Source: Anaerosalibacter bizertensis
GTDB lineage: Bacteria; Bacillota; Clostridia; Tissierellales; Sporanaerobacteraceae
NCBI RefSeq assembly: GCF_009696605.1
Contig: NZ_VULR01000004.1
Location: 62,001 to 126,000, forward strand
DNA length: 64,000 bases
Direction of reading: 5' to 3'
Shown piece after piece: positions 26,592 to 36,260 of this stretch. Position numbers and translations under genes: made by a program. Each line of letters opens with the position of its first letter. Position 1 is the stretch's first letter. Under the pieces are notes generated by a model. It did not search any database. It saw nothing but the letters and a program-made list of their open reading frames with translations, and was not told where the DNA came from.

Positions 26592-27953
26592 ATGAAATTT
26601 GAAAATAAATTTGAAAATATTAATGATATAGGAAAAGGCAAAAAGTATATGATTTTTACTTATGGATGTCAAATGAATGAACATGACTCAGAAGAAATAG
26701 CATGGATACTAGAAAATATGGGATATTCTCCTGCTATTAACAAAGAAGAAAGTAATTTAATTATATTCAATACATGTTCTGTAAGGGAAAATGCAGATTT
26801 AAAAGTCTATGGACAACTTGGAGCATTAAAAGCACTTAAAAGAGAAAAACCAGACCTTACTATAGCAGTATGTGGATGTATGAGTCAACAAGAAAGTGTA
26901 AGAAACTTTATAATGGATAAATTTAAACATGTAGACATAATATTTGGTACAAATAATATACACAAATTACCTCAACTTATAAATAATCACCTACAAACTG
27001 GGGAAACCGTAGTAGATATAGTTGAAGAAAGTCGTGAGATTGTGGAAAGCATAGATTCTCATAGAAAATATGATTTTAAAGCTTTTGTTAATATAATGTA
27101 TGGGTGCAATAATTTTTGTACCTATTGTATAGTCCCTTATACTAGAGGGAGAGAAAAAAGTAGGAAACCAGAAAGCATACTAAAAGAAATAGAAACATTA
27201 GCTGAAAAAGGATATAAAGAAATCACTCTTCTAGGTCAAAATGTCAATTCTTATGGAAAAAATCTTAAGAATCCATATACTTTTGCTCAATTATTGAGAG
27301 ATATAAATAAGATTGAAGGTATTGAACGAATAAGGTTTATGACATCCCATCCTAAAGATTTATCTGATGAACTTATATATGCTATGAGAGATTGTGATAA
27401 GGTATGTAAACATCTACATTTGCCAGTTCAATCAGGTAGTGATAAAATATTAAAGAATATGAATAGAAAATATACTAAAGAAAACTATTTAGAACTTGTT
27501 AAAAAAATCAAAACTGAAATACCAGATATTGCACTAACTACAGATATAATTGTAGGTTTTCCTGGAGAAACAGAAGAAGATTTTGAAGAAACTTTAGATT
27601 TAGTAAAAAAAGTTAGATACGATTCAGCATATACATTTTTATACTCTAAGAGAGAAGGTACTATTGCTGCAAAGCAAGAAGAACAAGTTCCTGAAGATAT
27701 AAAACATAAAAGATTTCAAAGGCTTTTAGATACTTTGTATCCTATATCTTATGAAATTAATAGTAGTTATATAGGTCAAACTGTAAAAGTATTAGTTGAA
27801 GATATAAGTAAAAATGATGAAACTGTATTAAGTGGAAGAACTGATTCTAGTAAGTTAGTTCATTTTAAAGGCAATAAAGAATTAATTGGAACTTTTGTAG
27901 ATGTGAAAATTACTAATGTAAAAACTTTCACATTAGAAGGCCATATAGTTTAA
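26592..27953 (+). CDS. miaB: tRNA-2-methylthio-N6-dimethylallyladenosine synthase
   Basis: The 453-residue radical-SAM methylthiotransferase adds the 2-methylthio group to i6A37 of tRNA. Domains: N-terminal UPF0004 with cluster cysteines ([26 protein letters not shown]), the radical-SAM core with CNNFCTYC near 174-181, and a C-terminal TRAM domain. The ATG at 26592 has TTGGAGG at normal spacing; an upstream in-frame ATG at 26544 lacks one. Next to mutS as in B. subtilis; it works downstream of MiaA (32516-33469). Confidence 0.95.
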   Translation: MKFENKFENINDIGKGKKYMIFTYGCQMNEHDSEEIAWILENMGYSPAINKEESNLIIFNTCSVRENADLKVYGQLGALKALKREKPDLTIAVCGCMSQQESVRNFIMDKFKHVDIIFGTNNIHKLPQLINNHLQTGETVVDIVEESREIVESIDSHRKYDFKAFVNIMYGCNNFCTYCIVPYTRGREKSRKPESILKEIETLAEKGYKEITLLGQNVNSYGKNLKNPYTFAQLLRDINKIEGIERIRFMTSHPKDLSDELIYAMRDCDKVCKHLHLPVQSGSDKILKNMNRKYTKENYLELVKKIKTEIPDIALTTDIIVGFPGETEEDFEETLDLVKKVRYDSAYTFLYSKREGTIAAKQEEQVPEDIKHKRFQRLLDTLYPISYEINSSYIGQTVKVLVEDISKNDETVLSGRTDSSKLVHFKGNKELIGTFVDVKITNVKTFTLEGHIV

Positions 27954-27982
27954 AGCCTTTTTTTATAGTGGAGGGATTTATT

Positions 27983-30613
27983 TTGAAAGATTTAACACCA
28001 ATGATGAAACAGTATATGAATATAAAAAACAAATATAAAGATTGTATATTATTCTTCAGGCTTGGTGATTTTTATGAAATGTTTTTTGATGATGCTGTTC
28101 TAGCATCTAAAGAACTAGAAATTACATTGACTCAAAGAGAAATTGGAAATAAAAAGAAAGCACCTATGTGTGGTGTACCTTATCATGCTGCTGATTCATA
28201 TATTTCAAAGCTTATAAAAAAAGGTTATAAAGTAGCTATTTGTGAGCAATTGGAAGACCCTTCAGTGGCAAAAGGGATTGTTGAAAGAGATGTAATTAGG
28301 GTTATTACACCAGGAACTATTACTGATTTAAAAGCCTTAGATGAAAAGTCTAATAATTTTCTTTCAAGTGTATATATAGGGAATAGGGGAGCAGGAGTAT
28401 CTTATGTAGATATTTCTACTGGAGAATTTTATACAACCCAATATTTTGGAAATATTAATGATAGCTTAAGTTTTGTAATTGATGAATTAGGTAAAATTTC
28501 ACCATCTGAATTAATGATAAGTGAAAGATTGTTTCAAAATGAAAAAGCAATGAAGATAATAGAAAATAATATAAATCCACATATAGAAGTATATAAAGAA
28601 ACTAGATTTAATTTAAATGATTGTAAAGATAAGATAGAAAGCCATTTCGGCAATGGTTCAATTAAAAAATTTAACCTTGATAATAAAGATTATTCTATAA
28701 TCTCTATATGTATATTGTTATCTTATCTATTTGATACTCAAAAAACTAGTTTAGAGCATATAAATAAGATTTTTCTTTATTCGGTTAAAAACTATATGTT
28801 CTTAGATATTAATACAAGGGTTAATTTAGAAATAAATGAAACAATTAGAGGGAAAGAAAAGAAAGGTTCTCTTATGTGGCTTCTAGACGATACCTCAACA
28901 GCAATGGGTGGAAGACTTTTAAAAAAATGGCTAGAACAACCTTTGTTAACTAAAGAAAAAATTGAATATAGACTTGAAATAGTGGAAAACTTTGTTGAAG
29001 ATATTATACTTATGGATGAGGTAAAAGAGGCTTTAAAAAATATTTATGATTTAGAGAGAATCATGGGCAAGATTACTTATGGAAGCTGTAACGCTAGAGA
29101 CTTAATTTCATTAAAAAATTCATTAAACTCATTACCAAAATTGAAAAAAATACTAACTAATTCAGGAAGTAAAAGATTAATAGATATAGGTAGTAAGATT
29201 GATACATTAGATGATATTTTCCATTTAATTAATGATTCTATAGTAGAAGAACCTCCTATTTCAGTAAGAGAAGGAGGAATTATTAAAACTGAGTTTAACG
29301 AAGAATTAAAAGAATTTAGGGAGGCAGCCATAAAAGGAAAAGAGTGGTTAGCAAATTTAGAAGAAAGAGAAAAGAAAAAAACAGGGATAAAAACATTAAA
29401 AGTTAGCTTCAATAGGGTTTTTGGCTATTTTATTGAAGTATCAAAATCCTATTTAAAATTAGTTCCTGAAAATTATATTAGAAAACAAACTCTAGCCAAT
29501 TCAGAAAGATATTTTATACCTGAATTAAAGGAAATGGAAGCTAAAATTTTAGGTGCAGAAGAAAGAATGGTAGATTTAGAATACAATATTTTTGTAGAAA
29601 TCAGGAATAAAATAAAAAATGAAATTGAGAGAATACAAAAAGTAAGTAAAATAGTATCTAAAATTGATGTGCTAAATTCTTTTGCTCAGGTAGCCTATAA
29701 AAATGATTATGTAAAGCCTGATTTGAATGATGACGGAATTATAGATATAAAAAATGGTAGGCATCCTGTAGTAGAAAAGATGTTAGAGGAAAATACATTT
29801 GTAGCTAATGATACCTACTTAGATACAAATAAAAACAGAACTATGCTTATTACAGGCCCTAATATGGCTGGTAAATCCACATATATGAGACAGGTAGCAT
29901 TAATAACCTTAATGGCTCAAGTAGGTAGCTTTATACCTGCAGAATCAGGAAATATTGGAATAGTGGATAGAATATTTACCAGAATTGGTGCTTCTGATAA
30001 TTTGGCTCAAGGTGAAAGTACTTTTATGGTGGAGATGAATGAAGTTTCTAATATTATTCAAAATGCAACCGAAAATAGTCTTATTATACTAGATGAAGTA
30101 GGTAGAGGAACAAGTACTTTTGATGGCTTAAGTATTGCTTGGGCTGTAATTGAGTATATTAACGAGAACATTAAAGCTAAAACACTATTTGCTACTCACT
30201 ATCATGAATTAACTCAATTAGAAGGCAAGCTTGAAGGAATAAAAAACTATACAATTTTAATTGAAGAAAAAGGCGAAGAAATTACTTTTCTAAGGAAGAT
30301 AGATAAAGGCAGCACAAATAAAAGTTATGGTATAGAAGTAGCTAGACTTGCTGGAATAAATAAAGATATTATAAATAGAGCAGGTGAAATTTTAGACAGT
30401 ATTGAAGGTAATAAGGAAGTAAAAAATTCTGTGGAAGTTAAGGATGAAGTTAATAATAAAATAAGGGAAGAAGAATTGGAACAATTAGATTTATTTCAGT
30501 ATAAAGGTGAAAATCTTATAAATAAATTAAAAAATTTAGATGTGATTAAATTGACACCAATGGATGCTATGAATATACTATATAATATAGTTGAGGAAGC
30601 TAAAGACCTCTAA
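27983..30613 (+). CDS. mutS: DNA mismatch repair protein MutS
   Basis: The 876-residue mismatch-recognition ATPase has the N-terminal mismatch-binding domain (FFRLGDFYEMFFDDA with the base-stacking Phe/Glu pair), connector, core and clamp domains, and the ABC ATPase with P-loop GPNMAGKST near 617 and DEVGRGTSTFDG near 690. The TTG at 27983 is chosen because GGAGGG lies 7 bases upstream. The next gene, mutL, follows after 12 bases. Confidence 0.96.
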   Translation: MKDLTPMMKQYMNIKNKYKDCILFFRLGDFYEMFFDDAVLASKELEITLTQREIGNKKKAPMCGVPYHAADSYISKLIKKGYKVAICEQLEDPSVAKGIVERDVIRVITPGTITDLKALDEKSNNFLSSVYIGNRGAGVSYVDISTGEFYTTQYFGNINDSLSFVIDELGKISPSELMISERLFQNEKAMKIIENNINPHIEVYKETRFNLNDCKDKIESHFGNGSIKKFNLDNKDYSIISICILLSYLFDTQKTSLEHINKIFLYSVKNYMFLDINTRVNLEINETIRGKEKKGSLMWLLDDTSTAMGGRLLKKWLEQPLLTKEKIEYRLEIVENFVEDIILMDEVKEALKNIYDLERIMGKITYGSCNARDLISLKNSLNSLPKLKKILTNSGSKRLIDIGSKIDTLDDIFHLINDSIVEEPPISVREGGIIKTEFNEELKEFREAAIKGKEWLANLEEREKKKTGIKTLKVSFNRVFGYFIEVSKSYLKLVPENYIRKQTLANSERYFIPELKEMEAKILGAEERMVDLEYNIFVEIRNKIKNEIERIQKVSKIVSKIDVLNSFAQVAYKNDYVKPDLNDDGIIDIKNGRHPVVEKMLEENTFVANDTYLDTNKNRTMLITGPNMAGKSTYMRQVALITLMAQVGSFIPAESGNIGIVDRIFTRIGASDNLAQGESTFMVEMNEVSNIIQNATENSLIILDEVGRGTSTFDGLSIAWAVIEYINENIKAKTLFATHYHELTQLEGKLEGIKNYTILIEEKGEEITFLRKIDKGSTNKSYGIEVARLAGINKDIINRAGEILDSIEGNKEVKNSVEVKDEVNNKIREEELEQLDLFQYKGENLINKLKNLDVIKLTPMDAMNILYNIVEEAKDL

Positions 30614-30625
30614 GGAGAGGAGAAC

Positions 30626-32497
30626 ATGAACAATAAAATAAAGATTTTAGATGAAGCTACTATTGCTAAGATTGCAGCTGGTGAAATTATTGAAAGGCCA
30701 GCTTCTATTGTGAAAGAATTAATTGAAAATTCAATAGATGCAGGAGCATCTAATATCGTTATAGAAATTAAAAATGGGGGTAAAACATATATACGTGTTA
30801 CAGATGATGGTATAGGAATGAATGAAGATGAGGTAGAATTTGCTTTTCTAAGACATTCTACTAGTAAGATTTCAGTTGCTGAAGACCTACTAAATATACA
30901 TTCATTAGGATTTAGAGGAGAGGCATTGGCAAGTATTTCTACAACTTGTATGATGGAAACTTTGACTCGTAATATAAGTTCTAATAAAGGTATAAGGGTG
31001 TTTTTAGAAGAAGGTAAAATTATAAAAAAAGAACCAATTGGATGTCCAGAAGGTACTACAATGATAGCAAAGGATTTATTTTATAATACTCCTGTAAGAA
31101 AGAAATTTTTAAAAAGTGATTTAGTAGAGTCAAACCATATAAGTGATGTGATTTATAAGTTAGCATTGGGTAACCCTGGCATTTCTTTTAAGTATATTAA
31201 AGATAGCAAAGTAATATTAAAAACTCCTGGAAATAATCAGGTAAAATCAAATATATATTCAGTACTTGGTAAAGATTTTATAGATAATTTATTTGAAATA
31301 AGTTATTATGATAGTGATCTATCTATACAAGGTTATATATCTAAAAATGATTTTTATAGAGGAAATAGAGGACATCAATATATATTTGTAAATGGACGAT
31401 GGATAGAAAACATTGAATTAACTAAAATCATAGAAAACTGCTATAAGTCTCTAATACCTATTAATAGGTTTCCAATCTTTATATTATTTATTGAAATTGA
31501 ACCAAGTTTAATAGATGTAAATATACATCCAACAAAACAAGAGATTAAATTTTCTAATCAAAACAAAATAAATAATACTTTAAAACAATTAGTAAACAAG
31601 AAATTGAAAGATATTATATCTATACCTAAGATTGAAATTAATGATAAAAAAAATGAAAATATAGAAGAAATCAATTTTTTAGATACTACTTTAGCCACTA
31701 CTAAGGTAGAAAAGTCATTAGATGAACCTGAAACATATGAAAAAGATTTTATAAAAGAAGATGATTTAAGTAGTGAGGATATGCTTAAGTCGATTTATTT
31801 CAAGAAAAAACCAGAACAAAATAAAAAGGGTTTTAATATTGAAGTTAATGAATATAGAGCAAATAGTTTAGAAGAAGTATCTGATATAAATAAAAAAGAA
31901 GATTTAACAAATATATTTAAAAATACTAAATTAGTAGGTATATTATTTAATACCTATATTATTTTAGAAAATACAGTAGATGATTATTTCTATCTTATAG
32001 ATCAACATGCAGCTCATGAAAGAATTAAATATGAACAATATAAAAAAGAATATGAAAAAGAAGATATTGCTATTCAAAGATTATTATCTCCAGAAATTAT
32101 TCAATTGACAAACAAAGAATATTCGATTGTTAAAGATAATTTAGACTTATTTAATAAACTAGGATTTGAAATTGAAGGCTTCGGATTAAATAGTGTGGCA
32201 TTACGAGGTGTACCTTTAATTTTTGGAAAACCTCAGATAAAAGAATTATTTTTTGATATACTAGATAATATGAAAAGCAATTTAAATACTAGTTATGATG
32301 TAAAAATAGAAAAAATAATGAAGATGGCCTGTACAAATGCTATAAAAGGAGGAGATAAAATCACAAAAATAGAAATCGAAGAGTTATTAAATCAACTTGC
32401 AAAAGCAAATAGTCCTTATACATGTCCGCATGGGAGGCCAATTATAATAAAAGTGACTAAAAGAGATTTGGAAAAGAAATTTAAAAGAATTATTTAA
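30626..32497 (+). CDS. mutL: DNA mismatch repair protein MutL
   Basis: A 623-residue GHKL ATPase and latent endonuclease. ATP-site motifs: ELIENSIDAGA near 32-42, DDGIGMN and GFRGEALASIS near 92. The C-terminal domain keeps the nuclease metal motif DQHAAHERIKYE near 461 and CPHGRPI near the end, so it should be a nicking MutL as in Bacillus and other bacteria without MutH. The linker (~340-430) is charged and low in complexity. Confidence 0.95.
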   Translation: MNNKIKILDEATIAKIAAGEIIERPASIVKELIENSIDAGASNIVIEIKNGGKTYIRVTDDGIGMNEDEVEFAFLRHSTSKISVAEDLLNIHSLGFRGEALASISTTCMMETLTRNISSNKGIRVFLEEGKIIKKEPIGCPEGTTMIAKDLFYNTPVRKKFLKSDLVESNHISDVIYKLALGNPGISFKYIKDSKVILKTPGNNQVKSNIYSVLGKDFIDNLFEISYYDSDLSIQGYISKNDFYRGNRGHQYIFVNGRWIENIELTKIIENCYKSLIPINRFPIFILFIEIEPSLIDVNIHPTKQEIKFSNQNKINNTLKQLVNKKLKDIISIPKIEINDKKNENIEEINFLDTTLATTKVEKSLDEPETYEKDFIKEDDLSSEDMLKSIYFKKKPEQNKKGFNIEVNEYRANSLEEVSDINKKEDLTNIFKNTKLVGILFNTYIILENTVDDYFYLIDQHAAHERIKYEQYKKEYEKEDIAIQRLLSPEIIQLTNKEYSIVKDNLDLFNKLGFEIEGFGLNSVALRGVPLIFGKPQIKELFFDILDNMKSNLNTSYDVKIEKIMKMACTNAIKGGDKITKIEIEELLNQLAKANSPYTCPHGRPIIIKVTKRDLEKKFKRII

Positions 32498-32515
32498 AGA
32501 TGAAGGATGATTTTT

Positions 32516-33469
32516 ATGTCAAGTAAGATACCTTTAGTTGTATTAGTAGGACCAACTGGCATAGGTAAAACGGAAATATCTATAAAATTAGCTAAAGAAT
32601 TAAATGGAGAAATTATTTCGGCAGATTCTGCTCAAATATATAGACATATGAATATAGGAACTGCAAAGATTAAAGAAAAGGAAAAAGAAGGCATTCCTCA
32701 CTATTTAATAGATATAGTTGATCCTGATAAAGAATTTACTGTAGCAGATTATAAAGAGATGGCTACTAAATGTATAGAAGATATCCATGGTAGAGGAAAG
32801 CTCCCAATGGTAGTTGGAGGTACAGGACTATATATAAATTCTTTAGTTTATGATTTGAATTTTATTGATGTAGCTCCAAATGATGATTTTAGAGAAAAAT
32901 ACAATAATTTGGCTGATAAATATGGAAATGAATATATATATAACAAGCTTAAAGAAATAGATCCCGATTCTACAAATAGAATTAATATAAGTGATAGAAA
33001 AAGAATAATACGTGCATTGGAAGTGTATAATGAAACAGGAAAGCCTATGTCAAAATATTACAAGAATTTTAGAAAATATAATGAAAATTATGATATAGCG
33101 ATGGTTGGACTAACTATGAATAGAAAAAGGTTATATCAAAGAATCAATATTAGAGTAGATAAAATGATAGAAGAGGGATTGATAGAAGAAGTAAAAAATA
33201 TTTTGAATATGAACTATAGTAAAGATCTCAATTCTTTAAAAGCTTTAGGATATAAAGAAATTATTTTTTATTTAAATGGTGAAAAGACTTTAGATGAATC
33301 TATAAACTTACTTAAAAGAGATACAAGACGATTTGCAAAAAGACAACTGACATGGTTTAGGAGAGATAGTAGAATTGAGTGGGTAGATTATGAGAATTTT
33401 AATAATAAGGATGAAATTATAAATTATATTATAAAGTATATAATTTATAAATTAAATTTAAATAACTAA
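32516..33469 (+). CDS. miaA: tRNA dimethylallyltransferase
   Basis: The 317-residue enzyme transfers a dimethylallyl group to A37 of tRNAs reading UNN codons, providing the substrate for MiaB. P-loop GPTGIGKTE near 10-18, then [13 protein letters not shown] and [13 protein letters not shown] near 278. The ATG at 32516 with AAGGA 8 bases upstream is preferred over 32507, which overlaps that site. Followed by hfq, the classical miaA-hfq pair. Confidence 0.94.
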   Translation: MSSKIPLVVLVGPTGIGKTEISIKLAKELNGEIISADSAQIYRHMNIGTAKIKEKEKEGIPHYLIDIVDPDKEFTVADYKEMATKCIEDIHGRGKLPMVVGGTGLYINSLVYDLNFIDVAPNDDFREKYNNLADKYGNEYIYNKLKEIDPDSTNRINISDRKRIIRALEVYNETGKPMSKYYKNFRKYNENYDIAMVGLTMNRKRLYQRINIRVDKMIEEGLIEEVKNILNMNYSKDLNSLKALGYKEIIFYLNGEKTLDESINLLKRDTRRFAKRQLTWFRRDSRIEWVDYENFNNKDEIINYIIKYIIYKLNLNN

Positions 33470-33482
33470 AGGAGGGGAGAGT

Positions 33483-33722
33483 GTGAAAGGAAATATTAAT
33501 CTACAAGATGTTTTTTTAAATAAAGCAAGAAAAGAAAGTATAGATATTACAATTTTTTTAGTTAACGGCTATCAATTGAAAGGCAATGTTAAAGGATTTG
33601 ACAATTATACAATAATATTAGAAAGTGAAGGTAAGCAACAGCTTATCTATAAACATGCTATCTCTACAATTGTACCAAGTAAGTCTATTAATTATATAAA
33701 CAAATTTAATGAAGAAGAATAG
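33483..33722 (+). CDS. hfq: RNA chaperone Hfq
   Basis: A 79-residue Sm-like protein with [13 protein letters not shown] (Sm1 start), [20 protein letters not shown] and the Sm2 motif [12 protein letters not shown]. It forms hexameric rings that pair small RNAs with mRNAs. The GTG at 33483 follows GGAGGGGAG. The short C-terminus is typical of Gram-positive Hfq. Confidence 0.95.
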   Translation: MKGNINLQDVFLNKARKESIDITIFLVNGYQLKGNVKGFDNYTIILESEGKQQLIYKHAISTIVPSKSINYINKFNEEE

Positions 33723-33734
33723 GCTTAGACAAAT

Positions 33735-33765
33735 GTCTCTGATTGCTCAGAGGCTTTTGTTTTTA
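33735..33765 (+). terminator. Hairpin and T-run between hfq and ynbB
   Basis: GTCTCTGA and TCAGAGGC pair around TTGC and are followed by TTTTGTTTTT. It could end the miaB-mutSL-miaA-hfq transcript or act as an attenuator, since the next gene starts only 25 bases later. Confidence 0.75.
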
Positions 33766-33789
33766 AATATTTTAGAAAAGGTGAAGACT

Positions 33790-35100
33790 ATGAATATAGA
33801 AAAGGATACAATAAATTTTTTATGTAAACAATTTGACTTAAAAGAAGAAGTTATAAAATATGTAGAAGAAAAAGAGGAATTAATTGCAAAAAAAATTTTT
33901 AATATTAATAGAATTAAAGAATATAATCAATATAAAGTAATAGAAGCAATGCAGAGGGCTAAATTAAGCTCTACTGATTTTTATTGGACTACAGGATATG
34001 GATATGATGATATGGGAAGAGATAAAGTAGAAGAGATATATTCTTATGTGTTTAATACAGAAGACGCTTTAGTAAGGCCTACAATAGCTTCTGGCACCCA
34101 TGCAATTACTTTAACTTTATCAGGAATATTAAGGCCTGGAGATGAATTGATATGTATTACTGGAAGTCCCTATGAAACTTTACAAAAGGTTATAGGAGTA
34201 AAAGGTGAGGAAAAAGGAACCTTTAGTGAATTTGGAATATCCTATAGAGAAATTCCTCTAGATAAAAATAATAATATAGATGTGGATAAGGTATTAGAAA
34301 CAATTACAGAAAAAACTAAATTACTTTTAATACAAAGATCTACTGGATATAGTGATAGAAACGCTATAACTATAGAAGAAATAGCTAGATCTATTAAAAA
34401 AATAAAAGAAGTTTACAAAGATATAATAATCATGGTAGATAATTGCTATGGAGAATTTGTAGAAAAACAAGAACCTACAGATGTAGGTGCAGATATTATG
34501 GCAGGCTCTCTAATTAAAAACCCAGGAGGAGGACTTGCATTATCAGGAGGATATATAGTAGGAAATAAAGAATTGATAGAATTAGTAGCAAATAGAAGTA
34601 CAGCCCCAGGACTTGGTAAAGATTGTGGGTTAACTTTTGGAATGACAAGAAATATATTACAAGGTTTATTTTTAGCGCCTCTTATTGTATCAGAGGCTGT
34701 AAAAGGAGCTTTGCTAATGGCCGCAGTATATAAAAGCTTAGGTTTTAAAGTTGTTCCAGATGTAGATGATCTTAGAAGTGATATTATACAAGGTATAGAA
34801 TTTAATAGTAAAGAAAGGGTTGTAGAATTTTGTAAAGGTATACAAAGTGCTTCGGCAGTAGATTATTACTTTGCACCAGAACCTTCAGAAATGCCTGGAT
34901 ATGAAGATGAAGTAATAATGGCTGCTGGAGGATTTGTACAAGGTTCTTCTATTGAACTAAGCGCAGATGCTCCTATGAGAGAGCCTTATTATGCATATTA
35001 CCAAGGCGGTCTTACTTATGAACACTGTAAATTAGGAGTAATGAAATCTTTAAATAATTTATATGAAAACGAGCTATTAAATAAGGATAATCTGATTTAA
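33790..35100 (+). CDS. ynbB: Methionine gamma-lyase-like PLP enzyme (YnbB / aluminium-resistance protein family)
   Basis: A 436-residue PLP-dependent enzyme of the Cys/Met metabolism superfamily: RPTIASGTHAITLTLSGIL (co-factor pocket), MVDNCYGEFVE and the lysine in GSLIKNPGGGLALSGGY near 265. Annotated in Firmicutes as aluminium resistance protein or methionine gamma-lyase; the physiological reaction is not certain. The ATG at 33790 is preferred because AAAGGTG lies upstream. Position after hfq is conserved in Bacillus. Its last 10 codons form one arm of a long palindrome shared with lexA. Confidence 0.85.
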   Translation: MNIEKDTINFLCKQFDLKEEVIKYVEEKEELIAKKIFNINRIKEYNQYKVIEAMQRAKLSSTDFYWTTGYGYDDMGRDKVEEIYSYVFNTEDALVRPTIASGTHAITLTLSGILRPGDELICITGSPYETLQKVIGVKGEEKGTFSEFGISYREIPLDKNNNIDVDKVLETITEKTKLLLIQRSTGYSDRNAITIEEIARSIKKIKEVYKDIIIMVDNCYGEFVEKQEPTDVGADIMAGSLIKNPGGGLALSGGYIVGNKELIELVANRSTAPGLGKDCGLTFGMTRNILQGLFLAPLIVSEAVKGALLMAAVYKSLGFKVVPDVDDLRSDIIQGIEFNSKERVVEFCKGIQSASAVDYYFAPEPSEMPGYEDEVIMAAGGFVQGSSIELSADAPMREPYYAYYQGGLTYEHCKLGVMKSLNNLYENELLNKDNLI

Positions 35101-35127
35101 ATCAGATTATCCTTATTTAATAGCTCG
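35070..35127. terminator. 58-bp perfect palindrome shared by the ends of ynbB and lexA
   Basis: Two perfect 29-base arms meet at 35098/35099. The left arm codes for the last residues of YnbB and the right arm for the end of LexA, so both stop codons lie inside the structure. It would fold into a long hairpin on either transcript and is probably a bidirectional terminator, although there is no classical T-run on either side. Confidence 0.7.
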
Positions 35128-35733
35128 ATATAATCCTATCACTTTACCTAAAATTTTAACATCTTTTGTAAATATAGGGGATATAGCTTCATTTTCTGGC
35201 TGTAATCTTATACAATTCTTTTCTTTAAAAAATCTTTTTACTGTTGCTTCATCATCTAATAACGCAACAATAATATCACCATTCTCAGCACTATTCTGTT
35301 GTTTAACTAAAACATAATCTCCATCAAGTATACCTGCACCTATCATACTTTCTCCTTGAATTTCTAACATAAATATAGGGCCTTTTTCGGCTATATCTAG
35401 AGGTATAGGGAAGGTTTCTTGTATATTTTCAACGGCAAGTATAGGTTGACCAGCAGTTACTTTTCCTATAATAGGTATGTCAACAGTTTTTTTAGGAGCA
35501 AATAAATAATCTTCATCTCTGTCTAAAATTTCGATAGCTCTCGGTTTAGTTGGATCTTTTCTAATATAGCCTTTTTCCTCTAATTTTTCTAAATGGCTAT
35601 GAACAGTAGAAGTCGATTTTAAGCTAACACCACTACAAATTTCTCTTACAGAAGGAGGATAGCCTTTTCTTTGAATTTCATTTTTTATAAAATATAATAT
35701 TTCAATTTGTTTCTGACTTAAATCTTCATACAA
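35113..35733 (-). CDS. lexA: LexA repressor
   Basis: The 206-residue SOS repressor has an N-terminal winged-helix DNA-binding domain (~1-65) and an S24 self-cleavage domain: Ala-Gly cleavage site in VTAGQP near 86, the catalytic Ser in GESMIGAG near 125 and Lys in ATVKRFF near 163. RecA filaments trigger self-cleavage. The TTG at 35733 follows GAGGTG and gives the canonical YEDLSQKQ start. Divergent from the yneA-like gene with LexA boxes in between. Confidence 0.95.
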   Translation of the reverse strand: MYEDLSQKQIEILYFIKNEIQRKGYPPSVREICSGVSLKSTSTVHSHLEKLEEKGYIRKDPTKPRAIEILDRDEDYLFAPKKTVDIPIIGKVTAGQPILAVENIQETFPIPLDIAEKGPIFMLEIQGESMIGAGILDGDYVLVKQQNSAENGDIIVALLDDEATVKRFFKEKNCIRLQPENEAISPIFTKDVKILGKVIGLYRAIK

Positions 35734-35802
35734 TTTAAACACCTCACATAAGAATAGTATATAAAGTATACTTATATTCAAACATATATCTAAATTATAT
35801 TA

Positions 35803-35831
35803 ATTATAGCATAAAGAAAAAGACTTTTCAA
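35803..35831 (-). promoter_or_regulatory. lexA promoter
   Basis: On the minus strand TTGAAA (35831-35826) and TATAAT (35808-35803) are 17 bases apart, a good SigA promoter ~70 bases upstream of the lexA start. A LexA-like box touches its -35 element, which fits autoregulation. Confidence 0.7.
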
Positions 35832-35841
35832 ACAAGAGTTC
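35830..35841. promoter_or_regulatory. LexA box (imperfect) at the lexA promoter
   Basis: Reads AAAC-AAGA-GTTC on the plus strand. This matches the Gram-positive SOS box GAAC-N4-GTTC except for one base in the left half-site, and overlaps the -35 of lexA. Confidence 0.55.
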
Positions 35842-35859
35842 TTTTTTAGGAAAAAAGTA

Positions 35860-35888
35860 TTGACATGGAACCTGTGTTCGTCTATAAT
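35860..35888 (+). promoter_or_regulatory. Promoter of the yneA-like gene
   Basis: A consensus SigA promoter: TTGACA (35860-35865), 17-base spacer, TATAAT (35883-35888). The spacer contains a perfect LexA box, so RNA polymerase and LexA compete for the same DNA. Confidence 0.85.
35868..35879. promoter_or_regulatory. LexA box 1 (perfect) in the yneA-like promoter
   Basis: GAAC-CTGT-GTTC is a perfect SOS half-site pair with G on both flanks (GGAAC...GTTCG). It lies between the -35 and -10 elements, the ideal place for repression. Confidence 0.85.
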
Positions 35889-35904
35889 AATAATTAAGGG
35901 AATC

Positions 35905-35916
35905 GAACTTATGTTT
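35905..35916. promoter_or_regulatory. LexA box 2 downstream of the yneA-like promoter
   Basis: CGAAC-TTAT-GTTT matches the Bacillus-type SOS consensus with one deviation in the right half. It sits between the -10 element and the ribosome site, so two LexA dimers could bind the same promoter. Confidence 0.6.
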
Positions 35917-35930
35917 TGGAGGGGATTATA

Positions 35931-36245
35931 GTGAGGAAAAAGGTTAGAATAGTAAATTTCAAAAGATTTTTGCTATCAATTTTTTCTATTTTAACAATGA
36001 TTGCTCTAATAACAGCTATGTTCTTAAATGATGGAAAAGCTTATAGCAGTGTATATGAAGAAAAATTTAATAAAGTAAAAATTAAAGAAGGGGATACTAT
36101 ATGGGAAATTGCACTAGAAAATAAACCTGAAGATTATGACACAAGAAAAATGGTTTTAGATATAATAGAGCTTAATAATTTAGAAAAAAGAAATATATAT
36201 CCAGGAGATATTATTAAAGTCCCAATAAAAAATAAAGGTGATTAA
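35931..36245 (+). CDS. yneA: SOS-induced LysM cell-division inhibitor, YneA-like
   Basis: A 104-residue protein with one N-terminal membrane segment (~11-30), an extracytoplasmic linker and a C-terminal LysM domain (~48-100; VKIKEGDTIWEIALEN). B. subtilis YneA has the same plan: it is divergent from lexA, repressed by LexA and blocks division during DNA damage. The visible LexA boxes and position support the same role here. The GTG at 35931 follows GGAGGGG and replaces a weaker upstream TTG. Its stop codon lies in a palindrome shared with the recombinase gene. Confidence 0.85.
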   Translation: MRKKVRIVNFKRFLLSIFSILTMIALITAMFLNDGKAYSSVYEEKFNKVKIKEGDTIWEIALENKPEDYDTRKMVLDIIELNNLEKRNIYPGDIIKVPIKNKGD

Positions 36246-36260
36246 TCACCTTTATTTTTT
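36227..36260. terminator. 34-bp palindrome between yneA and the recombinase gene
   Basis: Perfect 17-base arms meet at 36243/36244; the stop codons of both convergent genes lie inside. The A-rich left and T-rich right flank give a functional terminator in both directions. Confidence 0.8.

Noticed and set aside
26544-26592. A longer MiaB starting at the ATG at 26544
   Set aside because: There is no ribosome site there, while the ATG at 26592 has TTGGAGG at proper spacing.
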